From the NCBI GenBank assembly GCA_046297495.1, contig JBKBIP010000013.1, positions 77,366 through 141,365 of the forward strand: a DNA stretch of 64,000 nucleotides, written 5' to 3'. Below the pieces are notes generated by a model that did not search any database, was not told the DNA's origin, and saw only the letters and a list, made by a program, of their open reading frames with translations. The position numbers and the translations under genes were made by a program. Below are positions 45,201 to 52,946 of this stretch, piece by piece. Origin of the DNA: JBKBIP01 sp046297495. Lineage in GTDB: Bacteria > Planctomycetota > Planctomycetia > Gemmatales > Gemmataceae. Every line of letters starts with the position of its first letter. Position 1 is the stretch's first letter.

Positions 45201-45650
45201 CTCGAAATCCTTGAAGATGATTCGCGCTTCCTGGTACTTGTCTGGGGTGTCGCTCCAGACGTAGAAATCTCGGTGCGAGGTTCCCGGTTTGGCCCGCCGC
45301 GCGCGTTGGAACCAAGGATGTTGGTCGGACGTATGATTGATGACTAACTCCGTGATGACGCGCAAGCCGTGTTGATGGGCGGCATCGAGAAATTCCTTGA
45401 AATCGTCCAGCGTGCCGTAGTCCGGGTGGATGTCAGTGTAGTCGGCGATGTCGTAGCCGTCGTCCTTGAGCGGCGAGGGATAGAACGGCAGCAGCCAAAT
45501 AGCCGTCACACCCAAGTCCTGCAAGTAATCGAGTTTCTGCGTCAGGCCGCGAAAGTCCCCCGTCCCGTTGCCCGCCGCGTCGTGGAAGGCGCGGACGTGC
45601 AGCTCGTAAATGATGGCGTCCTTGTACCACAACGGATCATTGATCAACAT
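42258..45650 (-). CDS. treS: Trehalose synthase - maltokinase fusion
   Basis: An 1130-residue fusion. Residues 1 to about 550 are TreS (GH13_16): PLWYKDAIIYELHVRAF at the start, ELVINHTSDQHPWFQ (101-115), nucleophile D204 in GMRLDAIPYL, acid E246 in FLAEANQWPEDA and LRNHDELTLEMV. Residues from about 590 are a Pep2-type maltokinase (RYLRQRRWFGGKAR, then TRCHGDYHLGQVLYTGKDFV and IIDFEGEPARSI). Together they isomerise trehalose to maltose and phosphorylate it to maltose-1-phosphate, the donor for GlgE encoded just upstream. TreS-Pep2 fusions are known in other bacteria. Confidence 0.95.
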   Translation of the reverse strand: MLINDPLWYKDAIIYELHVRAFHDAAGNGTGDFRGLTQKLDYLQDLGVTAIWLLPFYPSPLKDDGYDIADYTDIHPDYGTLDDFKEFLDAAHQHGLRVITELVINHTSDQHPWFQRARRAKPGTSHRDFYVWSDTPDKYQEARIIFKDFEQSNWTWDPIAKAHYWHRFYHHQPDLNFDNPDVWNAIFPVLDFWLDMGVDGMRLDAIPYLYQREGTNCENLPETHEFLRALRKRLDQRYTNRMFLAEANQWPEDAVEYFGNGDECHMCFHFPVMPRLFMAIHMEDRFPVHDIMAQTPTIPDNCQWAMFLRNHDELTLEMVTDEERDYMYRAYAADPRARINLGIRRRLAPLLGNNRRRIELMNALLFSLPGTPIIYYGEEIGMGDNIYLGDRNGVRTPMQWSGDRNAGFSRANPQKLYLPVIIDPEYHYEALNVEAQQNNPTSLLWWMKRLMALRKRYKAFSRGTLEFLHPDNHKILAFLRRFAPPATLNPGGEKGGEECILIVANLSRFVQYVELDLSKFNGIRPIELFGRTPFPAIGKLPYLLTLGPHSFYWFALEVAADAAPEVVIGTGPAVATLSVRDSWEDLFRGKTLKNRLEDVLVRYLRQRRWFGGKARTMKNGAIRETFRVPYGTAAAYLTLIDVEFTEGAADTYVMPLSYTSGEAADILREQKPHFVVAQVRGAEEGVLFDALGDGAFCAAILEAVAANRRFESGGAEIQATAYSHFAHVWQEAGGQLAPTVGKAEQSNTSILFGAAMIMKLFRKAEEGINPDLEIGRYLTEQKGFAHTPPMLGAIEYRRKRRAEPVTLAQIQAFVPNQGDAWQFTLNELSNYFDRNLAAPLHDDYLETSDLSLVELAHDDIPAETQERIGVYLESVRLLGQRTAELHLALADESENPAFVPESFTTLYQRSVYQSMRNYKGRIFELLRKRLSTLPESIRTQAQYVLRRDADVLNRLQALLNVKITALRTRCHGDYHLGQVLYTGKDFVIIDFEGEPARSISERRLKRSPLRDVAGMVRSFHYAAYSALSGNGGSGARPPGVVRPEDVGVLEQLAHFWYIWVSATFLKAYLETAGQAPFIPSSPHVLRILLEAFLMEKAIYELGYELNHRPDWVRIPLLGILKLLPPEKEST

Positions 45651-45681
45651 GGAAGCATCCTTTCTCCGCTCCTTGAAGTCT

Positions 45682-45743
45682 CGGCCGGTCGCCGCGCGGC
45701 CGGCTGGGGTTTCTCATGAACGGCGGCCGGCTTGGGTTTCTCA
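45682..45743. repeat. Short direct repeat overlapping the end of glgE
   Basis: GGCCGGCTGGGGTTTCTCA (45698-45716) is repeated 27 bases later at 45725-45743 with one mismatch. The second copy contains the glgE stop codon (45741-45743). The first copy is preceded by CGGCCGGTCGCCGCGC, also seen at 4105. The duplication looks recent and lies in the 90-base gap between glgE and the treS fusion. Confidence 0.6.
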
Positions 45744-47735
45744 CAAGTAGTATTCAAAATCCCGTTCGGTGCGCAAACGCCGTCGAATGCGAAAGATATG
45801 AGCTGGAACGATGTGTGGATTCAATTCGACGAAGTTGTGCGCGCCATGCCAGAGATAGCGAGCGTCACTGAGTAAGTCATGAACCTGATACGGTTGTTGC
45901 GAATCGAGTTTCAGCTCCTCGATGGGTAAGTGGATCCAACCCGCTTGGTTGTGATACGGGTCCAAATTCACCACCACCAGAATCAAATTGCTGTAATCAT
46001 CCGTCTGTTTGCTGTAACAAAGCAACTGTTCATTATCAATGGCATGAAAGCGGAGACTTTGGTTGCCGTGCAGGGCTGGATTCTCGCGGCGAATGCGATT
46101 GACACGGGCGATGAAGTCGCGCAGGCTGTCCGGGTCGTCCAGGTTCCAATGGCGGATTTCGTATTTCTCCGAATCCAGATATTCCTCGCTCCCCTGCTCG
46201 CGCGGCGTGCCGATGCACAATTCAAACGCTGGGCCGTAGATGCCGTAACTAGCCCCCAGCGTGGCCGCCAGCACCAAGCGTGTCATGAACGCGGGCCGGC
46301 CGCCGTATTGCAAGTATTGCGTGAGAATGTCCGGCGTGTTCGGCCACAAGTTCGGGCGGAAGAATTCACGAACCTCGGTTTGTGTCAGCTCCGTGAAATA
46401 CTGCGTCAACTCCCATTTGGTATTGCGCCAAGCAAAGTAGGTGTAGGACTGCGTGAAACCGAGCTTGGCCAAGCGATACATCACGCGCGGACGGGTGAAC
46501 GCTTCCGACAGGAACAAGACGTCGGGATGTTGTTTCTTGATCTCGGCAATCACCCATTCCCAAAAGGAGAACGGCTTGGTATGCGGATTATCGACGCGAA
46601 AGATGCGCACCCCCTGCGCGATCCAATACTCAAAAATGCTTTTCAGCTCCTGCCACAGCTCCTTCCAGTTGTCGCATTCAAAATCAAGGGGGTAAATGTC
46701 TTGGTACTTCTTGGGCGGGTTCTCGGCGTATTGGATGGTGCCGTCGGGGCGTTTGCGGAACCATTCGGGATGTTCCGTGACATAGGGATGATCCGGGGTG
46801 CATTGGAAGGCGATGTCCAGGGCGATCTCGATGCCCATGTCCTGAGCGCGAGCCACCAACCGACGGAAATCGTCCAAGGTCCCCAACTCGGGATGAATGG
46901 CTTTGTGTCCCCCCGCCTTGCCGCCGATGGCCCACGGACTGCCGGGGTCGTTCGGCCCCGCCTGGACGGCGTTGTTCTTCCCCTTGCGGAAGGTCGTGCC
47001 AATCGGATGGATGGGGGGCAGGTACAGGACATCGAAGCCCAAGTCACGGACATAGGGGAGCCGAGCCTCGACATCACGGAAGGTGCCGTGTTTACCCGGC
47101 TCCAGCGCACAGGAACGGGGAAACAGCTCATACCAGGCGCTGTAGCGGGCTTTCTCCCGATCCACTACCACTTGCAATTCCTTGCCATGGGTCGTGGCGA
47201 ACCGCTGATCGGGATGGCGGAGCATGAGCTGATTCAGCTCCTCATCGAATGCCTGGCGAATGCGTTCCTCCATGCTGCTCTTGCCGCGCAAGAGGGCGGC
47301 GCATTGTTTCAATTTCTCGCTGTCAAGCCCGTGGCCGCGGTGGCTGGCTTCCTCGACCAGTTCCGCCCCGATAAGCAGCTCGACGGACACGTCTTGCTGG
47401 GCTTGCAAGCGTTTACGCAGGTCGTGCCGCCAGGTCTGGAAATGATCGACCCAGGCACGCACCGTGTAATGACAAAATCCTGTCCGGGTGATGCGAAACT
47501 CCCCTTGCCAGCGGTCGTTTCCCAAGGAACGCATCGGAATCGGCGCGTTCCACCGCTCCTCCCCCTGCTCGCGGTAGAGAAGATGACACACAATGGCATC
47601 ATGGCCGTCGCCGAAGATGTCCGCTTCGACGACGACTTTCTCGCCGACCACGCGCTTAATGGGGAACGCGCCGCCGTCGATCTCTGGCTTGACGTTTTCG
47701 ATGATCACCCGCGCTCGGCCATCCGCCGCGCCCAT
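45741..47735 (-). CDS. glgE: Alpha-1,4-glucan:maltose-1-phosphate maltosyltransferase
   Basis: A 664-residue GH13_3 enzyme from the ATG at 47735 (MGAADGRARVIIENVKPEID), preceded by GGAAGGATAGG; a longer frame upstream is unsupported. VIIENVKPEIDGGAFPIKRV is the typical GlgE start. YLPPIHPIGTTFRKGKNN (238-255), nucleophile D382 in FRVDNPHTKPFSFWEW and acid E411 in FLSEAFTRPRVMYRLAK are diagnostic. It adds maltose from maltose-1-phosphate to a growing alpha-1,4 chain. As the first gene of the operon it commits trehalose-derived maltose to glucan. The 615-residue plus-strand open frame over it is antisense. Confidence 0.96.
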   Translation of the reverse strand: MGAADGRARVIIENVKPEIDGGAFPIKRVVGEKVVVEADIFGDGHDAIVCHLLYREQGEERWNAPIPMRSLGNDRWQGEFRITRTGFCHYTVRAWVDHFQTWRHDLRKRLQAQQDVSVELLIGAELVEEASHRGHGLDSEKLKQCAALLRGKSSMEERIRQAFDEELNQLMLRHPDQRFATTHGKELQVVVDREKARYSAWYELFPRSCALEPGKHGTFRDVEARLPYVRDLGFDVLYLPPIHPIGTTFRKGKNNAVQAGPNDPGSPWAIGGKAGGHKAIHPELGTLDDFRRLVARAQDMGIEIALDIAFQCTPDHPYVTEHPEWFRKRPDGTIQYAENPPKKYQDIYPLDFECDNWKELWQELKSIFEYWIAQGVRIFRVDNPHTKPFSFWEWVIAEIKKQHPDVLFLSEAFTRPRVMYRLAKLGFTQSYTYFAWRNTKWELTQYFTELTQTEVREFFRPNLWPNTPDILTQYLQYGGRPAFMTRLVLAATLGASYGIYGPAFELCIGTPREQGSEEYLDSEKYEIRHWNLDDPDSLRDFIARVNRIRRENPALHGNQSLRFHAIDNEQLLCYSKQTDDYSNLILVVVNLDPYHNQAGWIHLPIEELKLDSQQPYQVHDLLSDARYLWHGAHNFVELNPHIVPAHIFRIRRRLRTERDFEYYL

Positions 47736-47863
47736 ACGCCTATCCTTCCTTTCCTTGCCAGACTGACGCGCTGTTGAACTCCCTCGGGTCTGGACTGGGA
47801 TCGAATGATTTGGCTCCCCGCCGTGAAGATACCCAAGCCAGGGCAAGCGGGAGTGGATTGATA

Positions 47864-47891
47864 ACTATAGAGAAAAAGCCGCCGCCGCCAA
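47864..47891 (-). promoter_or_regulatory. Possible sigma-70 promoter of the glgE-treY operon
   Basis: On the minus strand, TTGGCG (47886-47891) and TATAGT (47864-47869) are 16 bases apart. The boxes match four and five of six consensus positions. Transcription would start near 47857, leaving a 5' leader of about 120 bases before glgE. It is the best candidate in this gap, but unproven. Confidence 0.35.
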
Positions 47892-48062
47892 TCCCTCTTG
47901 GGGGATGGCCTGGCGTTTCCGCTGGCCGCGAGACTTCGGAGCAAGCCGTCACCCCCTTTTTGCCGACATTATCCCTACGAACCTTGCAACCGCTCCCTTT
48001 GCGACAACTTATCTATCCGTTCTATTGAAAGACTGTTTGAAAATGATTGCGAGGGAAAATTC

Positions 48063-48087
48063 GGCGAGCGGCGGGGTTGATCCCCGC
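48063..48087. repeat. Half copy of the GGCGAGCGGCGGGG palindrome
   Basis: GGCGAGCGGCGGGGTTGATC and the next five bases match the left arm of the palindrome at 25937-25961. The opposite arm is absent here. This indicates a dispersed repeat with a decayed or single-arm copy, located between the purine nucleoside phosphorylase gene and the glucan operon. Confidence 0.6.
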
Positions 48088-48234
48088 CTGAAACCGTAAC
48101 CGTTCCTGGCTTGCTGGAATGATGACACTATCGATGGCTGCCTCGTGTTCGCACGATTCGCCAACCATCTCTTTGAAGGCGTTTGATAATTCACGAACTT
48201 TCACGAAATACCTACTTACGATGGCCGTTTCTTC

Positions 48235-49056
48235 TCACAGCTCCGCCACCACGCGCTTCACCAGCGCCCGTAATTTCTTCTCGGCGGCGTTGGCGACGGC
48301 GATGATCTCCTCCAGCTTCACCGGCTCCAAGGCGTCGGCCAGGCACATGTCGGTGACAATGGAGAAGCCCAAGTTGCGCATGCCGGCATGGACGCCGACG
48401 ATCACCTCCGGCACGGTGGACATGCCCACGACATCAGCACCGATGCCGCGCAGGAAGCGATATTCCGCCGCCGTCTCCAGGTTCGGCCCCGGCACCGCCA
48501 CGAAGACGCCCTTATGACAGGAAATTTTCTCATCGAGGGCGATGCGCTGCGCCAGTTCGATCAGTTGGGGATCATAGCAATGACACATATCGGGGAAGCG
48601 CGGCCCCAGGCGGTCGTCGTTGGAGCCGATGAGCGGATTGTCCCCCATCAAGTTGATGTGGTCCTGGATGATCATGACGTCCCCTTTGGCGTACATCGGG
48701 TTCATGCCGCCACAGGCATTGCTGACGATCAGCACGTCGCAGCCGAGGGAGCGCATCACGCGCACCGGGAACGTGATTTGCTTGAGGGAGTAGCCTTCAT
48801 AGAAGTGAAAGCGCCCCTCCATCGCCATGACCCCCTTGCCGCTCAATGTCCCGCACACCAGCTGCCCCTTGTGCGAGGGGGCGGTCGATGAGGGGAAATG
48901 CGGAATGTCGCCATAGGGCAGCTTGACATCCGCGGCGATCTCCTCGGCCAAGCCCCCCAAGCCGGTCCCCAGGATGATGCCCACGCGTGGCTGGCCGGTC
49001 CATTGCTTCTGAATGAATCCTTTGGCTTGCTCAATCTGTTCGTAAAGGTCGCTCAT
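48235..49056 (-). CDS. Purine nucleoside phosphorylase
   Basis: A 273-residue trimeric-type PNP (PunA/DeoD-II family) from the ATG at 49056 with GGGGA ten bases upstream; a start six codons earlier is possible. Motifs are VGIILGTGLGGLAEEI, GRFHFYEGYSLKQITFPVRV, NACGGMNPMYAKGDVMIIQD and GADVVGMSTVPEVIVGVHAG, where glutamate and asparagine-type residues contact the purine ring. It splits inosine and guanosine with phosphate to base and ribose-1-phosphate for salvage. It is the last gene before the glucan operon on this strand and has no obvious functional link to it. Confidence 0.93.
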   Translation of the reverse strand: MSDLYEQIEQAKGFIQKQWTGQPRVGIILGTGLGGLAEEIAADVKLPYGDIPHFPSSTAPSHKGQLVCGTLSGKGVMAMEGRFHFYEGYSLKQITFPVRVMRSLGCDVLIVSNACGGMNPMYAKGDVMIIQDHINLMGDNPLIGSNDDRLGPRFPDMCHCYDPQLIELAQRIALDEKISCHKGVFVAVPGPNLETAAEYRFLRGIGADVVGMSTVPEVIVGVHAGMRNLGFSIVTDMCLADALEPVKLEEIIAVANAAEKKLRALVKRVVAEL

Positions 49057-49282
49057 GATTTGGTCATTCCCCATGCAAAATTCACGTCATTATCCACGCC
49101 AGACAGAAAACGTTGAGTTGCCCGCTAGTATAGCGTTCCACGAGGGATGAGGATAGACGCCGTGGCCCGCGTCCCCGCTTGGCGGAAGATATATCCGCCA
49201 AGGAACTTACCCCCGCACCAAACACGGGGGCCAGTGGTTCGTGCCCACACTTAGTAGGTCTGTTCCTAAAGCCTCGCCGGGA

Positions 49283-49690
49283 CTAATGAGACTGCGAGCC
49301 AGAGAGAAAGGCCACCGACGCGGGGAGAGACGTAGTGGAATCCAAGGCCTCGATGGTCAAGACGCTATTCACTGCCACCGTGGCCGTATCGGCGGGCAAT
49401 TCCAAGGTGGCGTGAGAGTGTCGCACTGGCCAGACGACGCGCCAGGGGCGGACATGATGCCGCACGGCCAGCACTTGGCCTTGTTTATCGAGCAGTAGCA
49501 CGTCGATGGCGAAGCGCATCCAGAACGTATGCACCGAAGGACAGGGGACCAGCAACATCCCCGCGCCAGCCGGTAATTCCTTGCGAAACTGCAAACCCCA
49601 GAAGCGCGACCAGTAATTATCGGCGATTTCGAGATTCGCAACGACGATTTGGCCGGTGGATTGGTCCCGCAAGCGCCAGCCGCCGATCAT
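49283..49690 (-). CDS. DUF192 family protein
   Basis: A 135-residue protein of the DUF192 family: LEIADNYWSRFWGLQFRKEL, GAGMLLVPCPSVHTFWMRFA, then IDVLLLDKQGQVL, and the closing VRPWRVVWPV block are typical. Most family members are exported or membrane-linked and of unknown function; no signal peptide is visible here. Its ATG overlaps the tadC stop by four bases (ATGA at 49687-49690), so it is translated with the Tad operon. That placement suggests a role in Tad assembly or in handling its substrate, by inference. Confidence 0.88.
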   Translation of the reverse strand: MIGGWRLRDQSTGQIVVANLEIADNYWSRFWGLQFRKELPAGAGMLLVPCPSVHTFWMRFAIDVLLLDKQGQVLAVRHHVRPWRVVWPVRHSHATLELPADTATVAVNSVLTIEALDSTTSLPASVAFLSGSQSH

Positions 49691-50619
49691 GGCAACCCTC
49701 CGGACTGAAGTAGATTGTCAATCAAGAGAACAAATTGGTACATGGTGGGGCCGAGCGTGGCCACGAAGATACCCGGCAGAAAGCAAATGACCAGGGGAAA
49801 CAACAGCTTCACGGGGAGGGCAGCGGCGACGGCCAAGGCCCGTTCGCGGCGGCGGTTGCGCAGGTCCTCGACTTGGCGGCGCAACACGTCGGCCATGCCG
49901 ATACCGATCTGCGTGGCCTGCACCAGAGCAGAGACAAAAATCGTCAAGGACGTGACATCGACGCGCCGGCTCAGCCGCCGCAAGCAGCGCACGCGCGGCC
50001 GGCCAGCCAGCACTTCCAATTGAAATTGGCGCAGCTCCTGGGTCAAGGGACGCCGTATCGATTGCGTGTCGAGAATGCGCTCCAGGGCGGCGTCGAAGCC
50101 GATGCCCGATTCGCTGAGCGTGGCCAGCAGCTCCAGAGTCAGAGGCAAGTCTTGTTCGATGTGCTCGACGCGCCGCCGCCGCGCCGCCCGCACCAGCAGC
50201 CAAGGGATACAAGCACCCACGATCAGGAGTACCCACGGCCCCAGATAGAGAATGGGCAAGAACATCTCTCCGATGGTGGCGGGGAGTAGCTCCAAGCCGG
50301 CTACGGCCAACCGCATCCATCCTGATACATACCACAACAAGACCAGCGTGCCCCCCAGGCTGAACGAGACGACCGTGGCCAGCACGAACAGCAACGGCGC
50401 GGCCGGCGACCGAAACCCCGCCCGCGCCAGCCACAGACGCAACAAGCCTTCACGCTCCTCATCGCTTGGCGGCGCTGCCCCAAGCGCCGCGGCTTCATCC
50501 GCCATGGACTCGAAGACGCGCTCCCGGCTCCGGCGGCGCAAGGCCATATGCCGCGCCGCGACGAACAGCGCCGCCGTCATCGCCGACCAGAAGAAGACAA
50601 TCAGGATGATTTTGTCCAT
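49687..50619 (-). CDS. tadC: Tad system inner-membrane protein TadC
   Basis: A 310-residue T2SF-domain protein. The N-terminal helix (IILIVFFWSAMTAALFVAA, about 4-22), two more helices near 75-100 and 120-145, the cytoplasmic T2SF domain (about 155-280, with LPLTLELLATLSESGIGFDA) and a C-terminal helix (LLFPLVICFLPGIFVATLG) give the TadC topology. It forms with TadB the platform that transmits ATPase movement to pilin. It begins seven bases after tadB ends. Confidence 0.88.
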   Translation of the reverse strand: MDKIILIVFFWSAMTAALFVAARHMALRRRSRERVFESMADEAAALGAAPPSDEEREGLLRLWLARAGFRSPAAPLLFVLATVVSFSLGGTLVLLWYVSGWMRLAVAGLELLPATIGEMFLPILYLGPWVLLIVGACIPWLLVRAARRRRVEHIEQDLPLTLELLATLSESGIGFDAALERILDTQSIRRPLTQELRQFQLEVLAGRPRVRCLRRLSRRVDVTSLTIFVSALVQATQIGIGMADVLRRQVEDLRNRRRERALAVAAALPVKLLFPLVICFLPGIFVATLGPTMYQFVLLIDNLLQSGGLP

Positions 50620-50626
50620 AAAGGGA

Positions 50627-51517
50627 TCAATACTTCAACTTGCTCATCCGCGTCGCCCAGACGATTCCCAAAGCCTGCATCAACAACGCGCCGGCGACCA
50701 GATATTGTCCAATCATGGTCGCTAGGAATTGCCGCATCCGTTCCGGGTCGCTGCGCCACATGATGAAGGCAATGAAATAGGTCACGAGCGGCATGGCGAT
50801 GATCGAGGCGCGCGCTTGGGTGGTCAGGGCGTGGATGCGGCGGCTGACTTCGATACGGTCGCGGATGACCCGGCCCACGGTGGCCAGCGTTGGTCCCAGG
50901 CTCCCCCCCGTCTCCCAGTGTACCGACAGCGCGTTGGTGAACAGCCGAAACGTCTCCAACGGCACGCGCTGTTCCAGGGCGTGGAAGACCTCTTGCGGAT
51001 CGTCGCCATAGCGAATTCGGCCCAGCATTTCCTCCAGCTGCGGGCGGAGGGGACGGCGCGACTCGCGGGTGGCGTTGTCCAAGGCGCTCATGGCTCCGGC
51101 CCCAGCGTGCAGAGTGGCGACCATCAAATCAATGACATCGGCCAGCTGTTCCTCGATGCGAAACGTCAGCCGCGACACGCGATAGGATTCGGCCAGGCCG
51201 GCCAACAACCCCACGATCACGCCAAAGGCAAGGGCGAAAATCCAGAGGCCGAGGAAATAATAAACGGCTCCCGCGACCAGCAGTCCCACCAGTGGGCCAA
51301 TGTACCAATGCCAACGGACAAAGGGCCGCACGCGCGGCGGTGGCGGTGCGGCGGTCTCGTCTTCCTCATCGGTTTGCGGCTCAGCCAGCCGTTGCCGGGC
51401 GAGCTGCTGGACCCAGACGCGCCGCCCCAGCCAGGCGACAAAGGCCAGACACAACACTAGCCCCACGAGGAGGAACAGCCTAATAGCCGTCGCCATCGCC
51501 ATCGTCCATTCCTCCAC
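50627..51517 (-). CDS. tadB: Tad system inner-membrane protein TadB
   Basis: A 296-residue T2SF-domain protein. It has a helix at 10-30 (IRLFLLVGLVLCLAFVAWLG), a pair at about 73-105, the T2SF region (QLADVIDLMVATLHAGAGAM, then RIRYGDDPQEVFHALEQRVP) and C-terminal helices. The long loop EEDETAAPPPPRVRPFVR is acidic and proline-rich. Its start overlaps the end of cpaF by about 38 bases; a start at 51502 would shorten the overlap. It pairs with TadC in the Tad platform. Confidence 0.88.
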   Translation of the reverse strand: MEEWTMAMATAIRLFLLVGLVLCLAFVAWLGRRVWVQQLARQRLAEPQTDEEDETAAPPPPRVRPFVRWHWYIGPLVGLLVAGAVYYFLGLWIFALAFGVIVGLLAGLAESYRVSRLTFRIEEQLADVIDLMVATLHAGAGAMSALDNATRESRRPLRPQLEEMLGRIRYGDDPQEVFHALEQRVPLETFRLFTNALSVHWETGGSLGPTLATVGRVIRDRIEVSRRIHALTTQARASIIAMPLVTYFIAFIMWRSDPERMRQFLATMIGQYLVAGALLMQALGIVWATRMSKLKY

Positions 51518-52946
51518 GCGGTTTCTGGAACAGGGTCATGGGGATGGTAATATCGCGTTCGCGCAGCTCCTCCACTAAGCGCGGCACGACGCCAGTAGCG
51601 ACGTATTCCCCCTGGACGTTCTTCCCTTTGCGGCCGCGGCGTTGGAAGCGGAACACGTCTTGCGTCAACGGGGTCAACCCCTCCAGGCCGACCATCTCGG
51701 CGATGCTCTCCACGCGGCGAACGCCGTCCTCGTAACGCTTCACATGGACGATGAACTGCAAGGCGGCGGCGACCTGCTCGCGGATGGCTCGTGACGGCAG
51801 ATCGACGCCGGCCATCAACACCATCGTTTCCAAGCGGGCCAAAGCGTCGCGGGCTGAGTTGGCGTGGATGGTGGTCAAGCTGCCGTCATGGCCGGTGTTC
51901 ATGGCTTGCAGCATGTCCAGGGCTTCGGGGCCGCGCACCTCGCCGACGATGATGCGGTCCGGGCGCATGCGCAGGCTGTTGATCACCAGGTCGCGCGTGG
52001 TGATGCGCCCCTTCCCTTCGACGTTGGGAGGACGAGTTTCCAGGCGGACGACGTGGCGTTGATCGAGAATCAATTCGGCGGCGTCCTCGATGGTGACAAT
52101 ACGTTCGTTGTTGGGGATCGCCTCGGCCACGGCGCCGAGAAAGGTCGTCTTGCCGGCGCCGGTGCCGCCGGAGATGAGCACGTTTTTCCGCGTCTGCACG
52201 ATGTATTCGAGGAACTGGGCCATGTCCGGCGACATCATTCCCAGGCGCAGCAGGTCGTCGCGGCGTAGCCGGCGGCGGCCGAAGCGACGAATAGACAACG
52301 TGGGACCATCGAGAGCCACCGGCGGAATCGTGGCGTTGACCCGGCTGCCGTCGGGCAAGCGGGCATCGACCATTGGCGTCGCCTCATCGACGTGCCGGCC
52401 CACGCGGGCGGCGATGCGCTGGATGATGCGTAGCAAATGATCCGTGTTGCGGAAGCGAAGGTCGGTTTCCTCCAATCGGCCAAAGCGTTCGACGTACACC
52501 TGATCGGGGCCGTTGACGAGAATATCGGTCACGGCGGGATCGGCCATCAGCGGCGCCAGCGGGCCAACGCCGACCGTCTCTTCCAGCAGGTCATGGGCCA
52601 GCTGCTTGCGCTCGGTTTCGTTGAGCGTCAGGTCCTCCGAGCGCAGCACGTCCGCGACGAACTCCCGCACTACTCCGGTCAGCACGTCCTCGCCCTGCGC
52701 GAACAGGCCGCGCTCATTGATCAGATTCAGCAAGCGTTCGTGCAGCTCTCCCTTGACGGACAGATACTGGGCGCGTCCCAGGCGCTGGATGGGTTGCGCG
52801 TCGAGCGGGCGTGCCTCCAGCACGGGGCTGGTGGCGCTGGGCTTGTCCTTGACACGTTGCGCCGGCATCGACCGCGGCGTCCGACCCAGCTTCGCGCGGG
52901 ACAACATAGAGGAAAGGGACTGCGGTTCCGGTTGGGGTTCGTTCAC
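51480..52946 (-). CDS. cpaF: Tad secretion ATPase CpaF/TadA
   Basis: A 488-residue secretion ATPase of the VirB11/CpaF group. The N-terminal domain contains LMADPAVTDILVNGPDQVYV (133-152). Walker A is GGTGAGKTT at 260-268. The Asp and His boxes follow, including TIEDAAELIL, and Walker B lies in RPDRIIVGEVRGPEALDMLQ. TTIHANSARDALARLETMV is the CpaF signature. It powers pilus polymerisation from the cytoplasm. Its first codon overlaps the end of cpaE by four bases. Confidence 0.95.
   Translation of the reverse strand: MNEPQPEPQSLSSMLSRAKLGRTPRSMPAQRVKDKPSATSPVLEARPLDAQPIQRLGRAQYLSVKGELHERLLNLINERGLFAQGEDVLTGVVREFVADVLRSEDLTLNETERKQLAHDLLEETVGVGPLAPLMADPAVTDILVNGPDQVYVERFGRLEETDLRFRNTDHLLRIIQRIAARVGRHVDEATPMVDARLPDGSRVNATIPPVALDGPTLSIRRFGRRRLRRDDLLRLGMMSPDMAQFLEYIVQTRKNVLISGGTGAGKTTFLGAVAEAIPNNERIVTIEDAAELILDQRHVVRLETRPPNVEGKGRITTRDLVINSLRMRPDRIIVGEVRGPEALDMLQAMNTGHDGSLTTIHANSARDALARLETMVLMAGVDLPSRAIREQVAAALQFIVHVKRYEDGVRRVESIAEMVGLEGLTPLTQDVFRFQRRGRKGKNVQGEYVATGVVPRLVEELRERDITIPMTLFQKPRGGMDDGDGDGY

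Larger units (their letters stand above)
47736..48234. other. Intergenic region upstream of the glucan operon
   Basis: About 500 bases between the end of the purine nucleoside phosphorylase gene and glgE, both leftward. It holds the possible glgE promoter (47864-47891) and a half palindrome at 48063-48087. No operator, riboswitch or gene is recognisable, and several short open frames on both strands are unsupported. Confidence 0.45.

Noticed and set aside
45930..47777. 615-residue plus-strand open frame
   Set aside because: Antisense to glgE. Long shadow frames are expected in GC-rich coding DNA, and no domain is recognisable.
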